DNA from: Acidimicrobiia bacterium
GTDB taxonomy: Bacteria > Actinomycetota > Acidimicrobiia > Spongiisociales > Spongiisociaceae
Length of the DNA stretch: 64,000 nucleotides
Assembly: GCA_022827785.1 (NCBI GenBank)
Contig: JAJEIM010000003.1
Coordinates: forward strand, 35,421 to 99,420
Reading direction: 5' to 3'
The notes beneath the pieces are model-generated. The model did no database searches, was not told the DNA's origin, and saw only the letters and a program-made list of their open reading frames with translations. Shown one piece after another: positions 8,411-16,486 of this stretch. The stretch's first letter is position 1. Every line of letters starts with the position of its first letter. The translations under genes were made by a program, and so were the position numbers.

Positions 8411-9060
8411 TACGGGGATGCGTCCCGGAGGGCCGCGGCGGCGAACGTGACTGCGGCCTGGCACGGCTCCACGACCGGCAGGCCGAGGTCGTCCTGAAGC
8501 CGGGCACGGAGGTGGGTCAAGCCAGTGCAACCGAGCACGAGCACATCCGCGCCGGAGTCTGCGAGTTGCCTTCCGGCATCCAGGACATCCTCGTAGGCCT
8601 CCTCGCTCTCCAGATCGAGAACACCCCGCCCGGAGGCCACATCCCCGACGACCCTTGCAGCTACCCCTATCCGGTCCCAGTAACGTTCGTGCCTCGGTAT
8701 TGCTTTCTCGACAGCGGATATGACCCCGACGCCACGCCCGCGTGACATCGCCGCCAGCACGGCCGACTCGGCTATTCCGAAGACCGGCGCCTCCAGATTC
8801 GCCCTCATCTCCGCGACACCCGGGTCGGAGAAGCACGCCACTACGTAGGCATCCGCCTTGTGACCGGCGGCAGTCTCGATCATGGGCTCGACCGAGGCGG
8901 CAACCTCTTCGTCGGATTCGATCGCGGGCGGTCCGCCGGTGCTCGTGATCACCTCCACCTCGATCCCCAACTCCTCGGCAAGGTCCCTCACCGCGTCGTG
9001 GACCTCGGCCGAGATGCGCTCCGTGCTGTTCGGATTCACCACGATGACCCTGCCAAACAT
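8410..9060 (-). CDS. Asp/Glu/hydantoin racemase family protein
   Basis: 216 residues. Two catalytic-type cysteines are visible, C76 in VACFSDPG and C178 in VLGCTGLTHL, in the positions used by hydantoin and aspartate/glutamate racemases for two-base proton transfer. The N-terminus (VIVVNPNST) is typical of the HyuE-like branch, where the Asn-Pro-Asn segment binds the substrate. Cofactor-independent racemisation of 5-substituted hydantoins or of an amino acid is the likely reaction. A hydantoinase-like gene lies about 25 kb away, which makes the hydantoin reading attractive but unproven. Maleate isomerase or arylmalonate decarboxylase relatives share the fold. Confidence 0.82.
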   Translation of the reverse strand: MFGRVIVVNPNSTERISAEVHDAVRDLAEELGIEVEVITSTGGPPAIESDEEVAASVEPMIETAAGHKADAYVVACFSDPGVAEMRANLEAPVFGIAESAVLAAMSRGRGVGVISAVEKAIPRHERYWDRIGVAARVVGDVASGRGVLDLESEEAYEDVLDAGRQLADSGADVLVLGCTGLTHLRARLQDDLGLPVVEPCQAAVTFAAAALRDASP

Positions 9061-9198
9061 CGAAGCGACGTTACCCGATGGTGACCCGGTCCCATCACCG
9101 CTTCTTCAGGACCGTCCGGCTCGATGGGCTCACGGTCTCGCCCGGTCCCTGCCCGGGCCGCGGCGGGTTCTCTACGGCCTAGCGGCGTTGACCGATTA

Positions 9199-9224
9199 GC
9201 ATCCGGAACATCCGATCCGGATGC
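9199..9224. promoter_or_regulatory. Perfect inverted repeat upstream of ctaA
   Basis: GCATCCGGA (9199-9207) and TCCGGATGC (9216-9224) form perfect 9-base arms around an 8-base centre, about 70 bases upstream of ctaA. A TTGACC at 9188-9193 could be a -35 element, which would put the repeat over the spacer and -10 region, as expected for an operator. No T-run follows, so a terminator is less likely. Confidence 0.45.
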
Positions 9225-9296
9225 CGCCCGAAGCCCTCCGAAGCCGCGCTCGGGACCGCGCCGAGGGATCCTTTGAAAGCCTGGAGTTAGTTGACA

Positions 9297-10256
9297 ATGT
9301 CGAGGGTCGCCGCCGGTTCGCCCTCCGGTCGGGCAAGATACGCAAGGGTGACCCTGGTGGCCCTGATCGCCGCTATCGCGCAGGTCGCCCTGGGCGGCAT
9401 CGTCCGGGTCACCGGCTCCGGAGATGCCTGTCCTGACTGGCCACTCTGCCACGGACAGATCATCCCACCGCTCGACTACCACATCTGGCTCGAATTCACG
9501 CACCGGCTGGCAGCGACCGTGGTGGGTGTCCTGGTGGTGGTCTCGCTGTTGCTGGCTTGGCGCCACCTGCGCGCATCGAAGCCGGCAGTCGCTGCAACCG
9601 GCGCCAGCCTCATACTGGTCGTCGCCGCTGCGGTCCTGGGTGGGCTCACCGTACTGAGCGAGCTCTCGTGGTGGGTACGCCTGATCCACCTGGCACTGGC
9701 CGAGTTGACCGTGGCGAGTCTGGCCATTGCCTGGCTGGTCGGTCACCTGGATGATCGATCCGGTGATCGGGAGAACCTCGAAATGCGAGTTGTCAGACGG
9801 GATCGGATGATTGCGTGGGCGGGTGCGGCCGGTCTGCTCTTCGTCATCCTCTACGGCTCCTACATGGTGGGACTCAACTACGGAGCCAGTTGCCCGGGCT
9901 GGCCGTTGTGTAACGGTCTGAGCATCCCCGAAGGCATGGCGTTCGCGGTCAACATGGGGCACCGCTACATGGTGGCCGTCGTGGCCGTGCTCGTCTTCCG
10001 CACCTGCTTCGTGGCGTGGATCCTGGGCTCGGCGCTACCCCAATTGCGCTGGTTGGCCGCTCTCGCATCCGGGTTCTTCCTAGTCGAAATAGGCGTGGGA
10101 GCGCTGACGGCTTGGCTGGCGTCATCGCCGCTCACGGCGTCGCTGCATCTGACGTTCGCCACCCTGTCGTGGGTGTCGATGGTGGTGATGGTCGCCGTCC
10201 TGCTCGATCCCGCGACCTTCCGCGTCCCGACCCGGCGCCGGGAAACCGCTGGTTGA
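9297..10256 (+). CDS. ctaA: Heme A synthase CtaA (COX15 family)
   Basis: 319 residues from ATG at 9297, with GGAG about 10 bases upstream; TTG at 9291 is an alternative. Heme A synthase oxidises the C8 methyl of heme O to a formyl group to make heme A for aa3-type cytochrome oxidase. The protein has eight probable membrane helices in two halves. The family cysteine pairs are present in both halves, CPDWPLC and CPGWPLC. The four heme-binding histidines appear in EFTHRL, RLIHLALAE, MGHRYM and SLHLTFA. The downstream gene ctaB overlaps by one base, so the two heme A steps are translationally coupled. Confidence 0.95.
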   Translation: MSRVAAGSPSGRARYARVTLVALIAAIAQVALGGIVRVTGSGDACPDWPLCHGQIIPPLDYHIWLEFTHRLAATVVGVLVVVSLLLAWRHLRASKPAVAATGASLILVVAAAVLGGLTVLSELSWWVRLIHLALAELTVASLAIAWLVGHLDDRSGDRENLEMRVVRRDRMIAWAGAAGLLFVILYGSYMVGLNYGASCPGWPLCNGLSIPEGMAFAVNMGHRYMVAVVAVLVFRTCFVAWILGSALPQLRWLAALASGFFLVEIGVGALTAWLASSPLTASLHLTFATLSWVSMVVMVAVLLDPATFRVPTRRRETAG

Positions 10257-11155
10257 TGAGCGCCCCGAGCATCGCCCGATCCCGGGTCTGGAGCGACTAC
10301 ATCGCGCTCACCAAGCCACGGATCATCTCTCTGTTGCTGGTCACCGCGTTGGGCGGCATGGTCCTGGCCGCCGGAGGTTGGCCGGATCCCCTGCTGGTCG
10401 TCCTGGTGGTTGTCTCGGGTTACCTGGCGGCGGGAGGAGCGAACGCCCTCAACCACGGTGCCGAAGCCGACCTGGACCAGAAGATGAGACGTACCAGCCG
10501 CCGTCCGGTCGCCAGCGGCCGAGTCTCCAGACGGGGCGCCTTCGCTTTCGGGATCGTCCTCAATGCGGCCGCGTTCGTGTTGCTGGCCGCTTTCGTCAAC
10601 CTCCTCAGCGCCGCACTGGCTCTGAGCGGCACCCTCATCTACGTGTTCGTCTACACCCTCGGTCTCAAGCGGACAACCCCGCAGAACATCGTCATCGGCG
10701 GCGCCGCCGGAGCCGTCCCGCCGCTGGTCGGTTGGGCGGCGGTGACCGGCACGGTGGAGCTGCCTGCCGTCTTTCTCTTCGCCATCATCTTCGTGTGGAC
10801 GCCTCCCCACTTCTGGGCTCTGGCATTGCTGATCAAGGATGACTATGCCAGGGCCGGGATCCCGATGCTGCCGGTCGTTGCCACGCTGGCCGAAACCAAG
10901 CGTCAGATTCTCCTCTACACGGTGGTACTGGTCGCGCTCTCTGCATCGTTCGCCGTGACCGGGGCGGTCGGATGGGTCTACCTGGTCGGCGCGCTCGCGC
11001 TGGGGGCCGGATTCATAAACCGGGCGATCCGGCTGGCAAGGGGCGGCGGGATCGATGGCGCCAGGGCCCTGTATATGTTCTCCCTCGCCTATCTGGCCTT
11101 GCTGTTCGGCGCCGTGATGGCCGACACCCTGGTGGACCGTTACATCCTCGGCTGA
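10256..11155 (+). CDS. ctaB: Protoheme IX farnesyltransferase CtaB (heme O synthase)
   Basis: 299 residues. The start at 10256 forms a TGATG overlap with the ctaA stop; a longer upstream open frame lies within ctaA. UbiA-family prenyltransferase motifs are clear: NHGAEADLDQKMRRTSRRP near residues 66-84, and the second polar loop DDYARAGIPM. About nine membrane helices are expected. It transfers farnesyl from farnesyl diphosphate to protoheme to make heme O, the substrate of CtaA. The pair implies a heme-copper cytochrome oxidase elsewhere in the genome. The stop codon directly abuts the stop of the convergent HigA-like gene, with no intergenic DNA. Confidence 0.95.
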   Translation: MSAPSIARSRVWSDYIALTKPRIISLLLVTALGGMVLAAGGWPDPLLVVLVVVSGYLAAGGANALNHGAEADLDQKMRRTSRRPVASGRVSRRGAFAFGIVLNAAAFVLLAAFVNLLSAALALSGTLIYVFVYTLGLKRTTPQNIVIGGAAGAVPPLVGWAAVTGTVELPAVFLFAIIFVWTPPHFWALALLIKDDYARAGIPMLPVVATLAETKRQILLYTVVLVALSASFAVTGAVGWVYLVGALALGAGFINRAIRLARGGGIDGARALYMFSLAYLALLFGAVMADTLVDRYILG

Positions 11156-11506
11156 CTACCTAGGTGTCCTTCCCACGTTGATGTCGTCGGCCCGCAGTCG
11201 GGCCTGGGCAAGGTCGTAGGCGGCCTGGCGGCGCAGCCAGAACTCTGCATTGGACCATCCGACCTTCTCCAGACGAATCGCCACTTCCGGTGAGACCCCG
11301 GCGTGTCCCTTCAGGACACGGGACAGGGCGTGTCGCGCCACGCCCAGCATCCGCGCCGCCTCGGTCACGGATAGCCTTCCTCCTAGGCATCCCTCCCGGA
11401 TGCTGACTCCCGGATGGGTCGGATACCCCACAGACATCCCCTTCGTTTCCTCGTGGATCGTCTTCAATTCTCCCATGCTCGTACGGCATGTGGCTCGGGA
11501 TTTCAT
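11156..11506 (-). CDS. higA: HigA-family antitoxin-type HTH protein, orphan
   Basis: 116 residues from the first Met at 11506, directly after the stop of the FAD oxidoreductase gene. The conserved HigA/VapI core begins at PTHPGVSIREG and continues through the XRE helix-turn-helix (SVTEAARMLGVARHALSRVL) to the family ending NAEFWLRRQAAYDLAQA. A start at 11437 (MSVGYPTHPG), preceded by GAGGAAA and AAGGGG, would give a more typical length. HigA proteins neutralise the HigB mRNA interferase and repress their own operon. No HigB-like gene lies next to it on either side, so it may now act only as a regulator or be a remnant. Confidence 0.82.
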   Translation of the reverse strand: MKSRATCRTSMGELKTIHEETKGMSVGYPTHPGVSIREGCLGGRLSVTEAARMLGVARHALSRVLKGHAGVSPEVAIRLEKVGWSNAEFWLRRQAAYDLAQARLRADDINVGRTPR

Positions 11507-12667
11507 TCAGAAGCGGTCAGGGGCGAAGCGGGTCAGGTCGACTTCCGGGGTGCGGTCCAGCGCCAGTTGCGCCAGAACCCGGCCCATCAGAGGGCCAGCG
11601 GTCAGGCCCATGTGGGGATAGGTACCGACTACCAGGCCGGGAGGGCCGACTCGGCCGATGATCGGGGACAGGTCCGGGGTGGCCAGGCCCCTTCCCGGCC
11701 AGGTGCGGATCAGGCGGACGCCGGCCAGCGATGGCACGACCCGCAGCGCCACCTTCATGTTCGCCACCAGGTTCTGGGGACTGACCCGGTTGTGGCCGGT
11801 CACCGGGTCGAGGTCTGACGACCAGCCCCCGCCGATCAGCAGGGTTCCGGCCTTGGCCTGCTTGAAGGTCAGCTGGCCGCCCGCGAAGTAGACCAGGTGG
11901 TGGACCATGGGCGCCAGAGGTTCGGTCGCCCCGACCTGGGCCGGATCATCGAAGATGGCTAGATCACCGCCCCACAGCGAGGCGAAACGGTTGAGGTCAT
12001 TGCCCGTGACCAGCACGACCCGCTTCGCTGTCACCGGACCGGACGGCGTGGACACGGTGAACGTACCGTCCTGCCACTCCAGCCCGAGCACCTCCGCACC
12101 CGTGCGGATGACCGCTCCCCTTGACGCGGCGGCGCGGGCGAAAGCGGGCGCCGCCAGCATCGAGTTGACCTTCCCCTCCACCCGGGTGAGTTGAGCGCCC
12201 ACCATCGACTCGGACACGTATGGGGCGATCCGCTGGAGATCGGCCCGCCCGAGAAGGTCGGATTCCACGCCGGCGGTCCTCTCGATGGCGACCTTCCGTT
12301 CGATGTCCCTCATCTGCTCGGGGGTCTCGGCGATGAGCAGTCCACCGTTGAGCGAGACCTCCAGGTCGGTACCCAGCACATCGCTCAGATCCCTCCACAT
12401 GTCCAGGGAGTCAGCCAGGAAACGTAGAGCCGGCAGGAAGCCGCGGGCCCATTCCTCACCGAACTCCAGGAACGAACTGTGCTGTATCTGACCGTGCAAG
12501 CTGCCGGCGTTCCTGCCGGAGGCCTGGGTGTTGAGATCGAACTGCTCGAGAAGCAGGACCTCGGCCCCGTACCCGGCCAGGTGCCAGGCCGCCGAGCAAC
12601 CCGTCACTCCCCCGCCGACCACAAGGACGTCCCAGGTCCGGCCTGCCGCGTCGCTGTGGCCCGCCAT
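11507..12667 (-). CDS. FAD-dependent amino acid/amine oxidoreductase (DAO family)
   Basis: 386 residues. The dinucleotide-binding motif VLVVGGGVTGCSAAWHL starts near residue 14, and the DAO-family segment QASGRNAGSLHGQ follows, where the flavin is often attached or buried. The C-terminal flavin-binding part (GTYPHMGLTAGPLMGRVLA) is intact. Relatives are D-amino acid dehydrogenases, glycine or sarcosine oxidase beta-type subunits and dimethylglycine-type enzymes, which oxidise C-N bonds. Seven bases upstream of the ATG ends a short ORF that lies within a dispersed repeat (12693-12897). Substrate and electron acceptor are not determinable here. Confidence 0.88.
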   Translation of the reverse strand: MAGHSDAAGRTWDVLVVGGGVTGCSAAWHLAGYGAEVLLLEQFDLNTQASGRNAGSLHGQIQHSSFLEFGEEWARGFLPALRFLADSLDMWRDLSDVLGTDLEVSLNGGLLIAETPEQMRDIERKVAIERTAGVESDLLGRADLQRIAPYVSESMVGAQLTRVEGKVNSMLAAPAFARAAASRGAVIRTGAEVLGLEWQDGTFTVSTPSGPVTAKRVVLVTGNDLNRFASLWGGDLAIFDDPAQVGATEPLAPMVHHLVYFAGGQLTFKQAKAGTLLIGGGWSSDLDPVTGHNRVSPQNLVANMKVALRVVPSLAGVRLIRTWPGRGLATPDLSPIIGRVGPPGLVVGTYPHMGLTAGPLMGRVLAQLALDRTPEVDLTRFAPDRF

Positions 12668-12692
12668 GCCGTTCTACTGACCCGAACCGGGC

Positions 12693-12897
12693 GAAGAACG
12701 CGAAAATCGCGGCCGGCGGGCGCCGCCCGCCGGGCCCTCCCCCGCCGCCACCACCTTGGAGTTGAGCGCGTGCCGCCATACCCCGGACGGGGCGATCTCG
12801 ACGATACGTTCCCTCATGCGGTCCAAGTCGACGTCCGGGCCGGACCGCTGGTGCTTTCGGTTATCCGGCATCGTATGGCGGGGGTGTGACACGAACG
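12693..12897 (-). repeat. Dispersed element, copy 1 (about 205 bp)
   Basis: Read on the minus strand it begins GTTCGTGTCACACC and ends CGCGATTTTCGCGTTCTTC, the latter a small hairpin followed by Ts. It matches the copy at 57981-58187 along most of its length, including the blocks GACGTCGAC, ATCGTCGAG, AAGGTGGTGGCGG and GGGGGAGGGCCCGGCGGGCG. A short ORF (12674-12871, 65 codons, start MPDNRKHQ) begins 11 bases after the conserved GTGTCACACC end and stops 7 bases before the FAD oxidoreductase start. It fills nearly all of the 298-base gap between CoA-transferase and oxidoreductase genes, in their transcriptional sense. Its nature is unknown. Confidence 0.8.
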
Positions 12898-12965
12898 GGG
12901 GTCTGCTGCATGACCGGTCCGGGGCCGGGGTCACGCCAGCCTCGGAAGAACCCGGATCCATCGCG

Positions 12966-13736
12966 CTAGGAGCGGCTCTTGAGGTCCCGGAGCACCGCCA
13001 GCTCCTCGCTGGCCGGAGGTTCCGTCGCTTCCAGGGATGACGCCACCCGGAGCGGCCACTCGGTCTGATCCAGGACATCCTGTACCTCGACACCGGGATG
13101 CGTGGCCACGAGGGTCAACTCGTTGTCGAGCGGATCGGGCTTCAGCACCCCCAGGTCGGTGATGACGTTGATCGGCCCTGCCCCCCGGAACCCGAATCGG
13201 GATCTGATGCCCGGCTCCGGACCGAGGCCGATCGAGGTCACGAAGTCGACCCGCGGCACGAAGGCCCGCCTGGTGTGGCGCATGATCACCGTGACCTCCC
13301 GGCAGTGGGCTGCGATCTCCGGAGCGCCGCCCGCCCCGGGAAGGCGCACTTTGGGATCGTGGTAGTCCGGACCGATGACGGTGGTGTTCAGGTTGCCGAA
13401 CCGGTCGATCTGGGCGGCGGACAGGTAGCCGACATCGATGTGCCCGCCTTGCAACCAGTAGTTGAAGACCTCGGGAACCGACACCACCGAATCGGCCGTC
13501 GTCGCCAACTCGCCGTCGCCGATCGACAGCGGAAGGCGGTACGGCTTGGCGCCGAGCGGCCCGGCCTCGTAGATGAGAAACAGGTTGGGCGCGTGGGTGT
13601 TGCGGGCCAGGTTGGCGACCGTGCTGGGGATGCCGATCCCCACGAAGCATGACATCCCGTCCCGGAGGTGGCGGGCCGCCACCACGGTCATGATCTCGTC
13701 AGCTGCCCACGCAGGCTTCCGATCGGCCATGTTCAT
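12966..13736 (-). CDS. Family I CoA-transferase, beta subunit (glutaconate CoA-transferase GctB-like)
   Basis: 256 residues from ATG at 13736, which overlaps the alpha-subunit stop as ATGA; Met at 13730 is an alternative. The catalytic glutamate is probably E57 in LIYEAGPLG, matching the family position that forms the glutamyl-CoA thioester. It has the glycine-rich segments GIGIPSTVANLA and DRFGNLNTTVIG typical of the beta chain. With the alpha subunit it would move CoA between an acyl-CoA and a carboxylic acid in the cytoplasm. The family includes glutaconate-, 3-oxoadipate- and 3-oxosteroid-ring-degradation CoA-transferases (IpdAB-like), so the substrate is open. Confidence 0.88.
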   Translation of the reverse strand: MNMADRKPAWAADEIMTVVAARHLRDGMSCFVGIGIPSTVANLARNTHAPNLFLIYEAGPLGAKPYRLPLSIGDGELATTADSVVSVPEVFNYWLQGGHIDVGYLSAAQIDRFGNLNTTVIGPDYHDPKVRLPGAGGAPEIAAHCREVTVIMRHTRRAFVPRVDFVTSIGLGPEPGIRSRFGFRGAGPINVITDLGVLKPDPLDNELTLVATHPGVEVQDVLDQTEWPLRVASSLEATEPPASEELAVLRDLKSRS

Positions 13737-14539
13737 GCTCCCATGACCGACTCGTCCAGCCAGGCCAGGAAGGCATCCCGCTCCCGGCTCACCTCGGGCC
13801 ACTTGCGGTACCAATCATTGTCACGTTCGTAGTAGTCCTGCACGTAGGACGGCCGGGCGCCTTCGGGGGACTCGCAGACCGCGGTGATGGCCATCGAAGG
13901 CATGACGAAATCGCCCGGCCGGCGGTCCAGCACATCCACCACTTCCTCGACTGTCACGATCACCTGCCGGGACGCCATGACGACCTCCCGGAACACCCCC
14001 GATATCCCCCAAACCTGCACGTTGCCCGCCCGGTCGGCCCGCTGGGCGTGGAGAATCCCGGTGTCGGGGTTGAGGGCGCGCACCGCGGCCACCGGCTTAC
14101 CGGTGAACGGGCAATCCAGGAACCGGACGTGGGGGGCTATCTCGCCGAGCGAGGTGCCCAGGTATCCCTTCATGACGGTGAACGGCATCCCGGAGGCTCC
14201 GGCCACATAGCGGTTGGTCAGACCGGCGTGGCTGTGCTCCTCGAGCTCGAGGGGCACCGGCCAGCCGTTCTCCACCGCATCCCGGAAGCGATACAGCGAG
14301 CCGACCCCGGGGTTGCCGCCCCACGAAAAGAGCAGCTTGCGGACGCATCCGGCCCCGATCAGCTGGTCGTAGATCAGATCGGGGGTCATCCTCGACACGG
14401 TCAGGTCCCGCTTCTGCTGGCGGATGATCTCGTGGCCGGCGGCGAACGGGATCAGATGGGTGAAGCCCTCCAGGGCAACCGTGTCCCCGTCCTGCACGTA
14501 TCTGGAAACGGCTTCGCTGAGACCCAGGTGTTCGGCCAT
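13733..14539 (-). CDS. Family I CoA-transferase, alpha subunit (GctA-like)
   Basis: 268 residues, normal for the chain. Family features are the N-terminal GDTVALEGFTHLIPFAAGHE, the SWGGNPGVGSLYRF segment and the central GNVQVWG strand. It pairs with the overlapping downstream beta subunit. IpdA of actinobacterial steroid ring degradation is a plausible relative, as is glutaconate CoA-transferase. No other steroid or aromatic degradation gene lies next to it, so pathway assignment would be speculation. Confidence 0.87.
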   Translation of the reverse strand: MAEHLGLSEAVSRYVQDGDTVALEGFTHLIPFAAGHEIIRQQKRDLTVSRMTPDLIYDQLIGAGCVRKLLFSWGGNPGVGSLYRFRDAVENGWPVPLELEEHSHAGLTNRYVAGASGMPFTVMKGYLGTSLGEIAPHVRFLDCPFTGKPVAAVRALNPDTGILHAQRADRAGNVQVWGISGVFREVVMASRQVIVTVEEVVDVLDRRPGDFVMPSMAITAVCESPEGARPSYVQDYYERDNDWYRKWPEVSRERDAFLAWLDESVMGA

Positions 14540-14682
14540 ACCTCGAAGTTCGGATCGGCAACAACCCGCCCGCCGCCAGGCGCCTCGGACCGGAGATCAG
14601 GTGGGTGGCGGCCATGTTAGGCGCAGCGCAGTCCGACCCTGCACCATGTATGTGCTCAGCCGGTGGTCGGGAAGACCGATTA

Positions 14683-15546
14683 CTAACGGCTACCGAGGTA
14701 GGAGAGCAGGTTCGCCTCGTAGCGGCTCGGGTAATCGTCCCACGCGTCGCCGTGGGCGCAACCTTCGTAGACGGTGAGCAGCGGCGGGTGCCGGAGTTGC
14801 GAACGGATCCGGTGCAGATGGCTGATCGGGATGCGGTCGTCGACGTCGCAATGGGCCAGACCGATCGCGTACGGGTACCGAGCGGCGTCCTCCGCCGGGC
14901 GCACGCCGTCCACGTCGAGGCCCCTGGTGAGGCGAGCCATCAGAACCACCCCCGGACGCAGGGCTGATGCCAGCCAGGAGGGCGCTGACGTACGCCGGGC
15001 CACTTCCTGCACGACCAGGTCGGACAGGGTGGCGAAGGCCGAATCGGCGAATACCCCGGCGACCGCGGGCTCGCGCCAGCCGGCCATCAGAGCGATGGCG
15101 CCGCCATAGGAGTTGCCGTGCAGGAAGATGGTGCCGGGTCGGGCGCCGCGTTCGCTGATCACGTAGTCAACGGCGCCCAGCAGATCGTCAGCCTCGTGTA
15201 TCCCGGCGCCCATCTGGGCGGCGTCAGACTCGCCGTGGCCGCGCAGGTCGAAGACGAGAACCGAGAAGCCGTTGGCGACCAGAGCAGGGACCATGCCCAG
15301 CATGGAACTGCGGGTGCTGTCGATTCCGTGGGTCCGGATCACGACTCCCTGAGGTTCCATGGCAGGAATCCACCATCCGCGCAGCGTGAGTTCGGACCAA
15401 CCCCGCGGAGAGAACCGTGCGTCCTCGTAATCCAGGGCGAAGTCCCCGGGAGTGGCCTCGACAGGGTTGGCCTCCGCGTCGAGTGCGCTGTCCGCTATGT
15501 AGTAGGAAGCGGCGAGGTAAAGCAGGGCGACAGCCAGCAGGGGCAC
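14683..15546 (-). CDS. Membrane-anchored alpha/beta hydrolase
   Basis: 287 residues from GTG at 15546. An N-terminal hydrophobic stretch (residues 2-19) probably anchors it, leaving the hydrolase domain outside the membrane. The nucleophile elbow is GNSYGG (S146). A late Asp in HCDVDDRIP and His in EGCAHGD complete a plausible triad. The pattern FDLRGHGES after the third strand is typical of serine esterases or aminopeptidase-like hydrolases of this fold. It is followed upstream on the same strand by polyphosphate kinase 2, with a 74-base gap. The substrate is unknown. Confidence 0.82.
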   Translation of the reverse strand: MPLLAVALLYLAASYYIADSALDAEANPVEATPGDFALDYEDARFSPRGWSELTLRGWWIPAMEPQGVVIRTHGIDSTRSSMLGMVPALVANGFSVLVFDLRGHGESDAAQMGAGIHEADDLLGAVDYVISERGARPGTIFLHGNSYGGAIALMAGWREPAVAGVFADSAFATLSDLVVQEVARRTSAPSWLASALRPGVVLMARLTRGLDVDGVRPAEDAARYPYAIGLAHCDVDDRIPISHLHRIRSQLRHPPLLTVYEGCAHGDAWDDYPSRYEANLLSYLGSR

Positions 15547-15620
15547 CGCCGTCCGCCTGATCCACCTGCGAGAACGGCGGCGGCCGCCCGACCGCCCGGT
15601 CCGGAAGAACGACCCTAGAT

Positions 15621-16460
15621 TCAGAACCTCTCCTCGACGAAGGTCTGGTCGGTGATGGGCGGGCGTACATATCCGACGCCTGACTGGCGTTCGGGTAGCT
15701 CGATGTCATCCCAGGGCACGTCCTCATAGGGAATCTGGCTCAGGAGATGGGCGATGCAGTTGAGGCGGGCCCGCTTCTTGACGTCGGCGTTCACCACGTA
15801 CCAGGGCGCCTGCTTGATGTCGGTGTGGGCGAACAGGATGTCCTTGGCCTTGGAGAACTCCACCCATCGGGACCTCCCCTCCACATCGACGGGTGACAGC
15901 TTCCAGCGCTTCACGGGATCGTTGATCCGGGACTGGAAGCGCTTCTCCTGCTCGGCGTCGCTCACGGAGAACCAGTACTTGATCAGGATGATGCCCGAGC
16001 GGATGAGCATGCGCTCGAACTCCGGGCACGAACGGAGAAACTCGCGGTATTCCTCCTCGGTACAGAAACCCATGACCGGCTCCACCACCCCGCGGTTGTA
16101 CCAGCTGCGATCGAAGAGGACCATCTCGCCGGCTGCGGGCAACTCGGCCACGTAGCGCTGGAACCACCATTGCGTCTTCTCCCGGTCGCTGGGGGTGCCG
16201 AGCGCCACCACCCGCACGATGCGGGGATTCAACCGTTCCGTGATCCGCTTGATCACACCACCTTTGCCTGCCGCATCACGGCCCTCGAAGATGACCACCA
16301 CCTTGAGACCCCGGTGCTTGATCCAGCGCTGCAGGCGGACCAACTCCTCCTGGAGCCGACCCAGTTCCTTCTCGTAGACCTTCCGCTTCAGCTTGGGTCG
16401 ATCCTGGTCGGGCGCCCCCAACTCGAGCGCTTCTAGGAAATCCACACTCATACCGCTCAA
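15621..16460 (-). CDS. ppk2: Polyphosphate kinase 2 (PPK2)
   Basis: 279 residues, the length of single-domain PPK2. Walker A is EGRDAAGKGG (residues 59-68) and Walker B is LFDRSWYNR (about 115-123). The lid-region motif and the C-terminal WYVVNADVKKRARLN are also characteristic. PPK2 transfers phosphate between polyphosphate and nucleotides; single-domain class I enzymes usually phosphorylate GDP or ADP. It points to polyphosphate as a phosphate or energy store. The gene is 27 bases from the deacetylase-like gene upstream, so the two may be co-transcribed. Confidence 0.95.
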   Translation of the reverse strand: MSGMSVDFLEALELGAPDQDRPKLKRKVYEKELGRLQEELVRLQRWIKHRGLKVVVIFEGRDAAGKGGVIKRITERLNPRIVRVVALGTPSDREKTQWWFQRYVAELPAAGEMVLFDRSWYNRGVVEPVMGFCTEEEYREFLRSCPEFERMLIRSGIILIKYWFSVSDAEQEKRFQSRINDPVKRWKLSPVDVEGRSRWVEFSKAKDILFAHTDIKQAPWYVVNADVKKRARLNCIAHLLSQIPYEDVPWDDIELPERQSGVGYVRPPITDQTFVEERF

Positions 16461-16486
16461 CCATAACGAAACGCCGAGCGCTGCGA

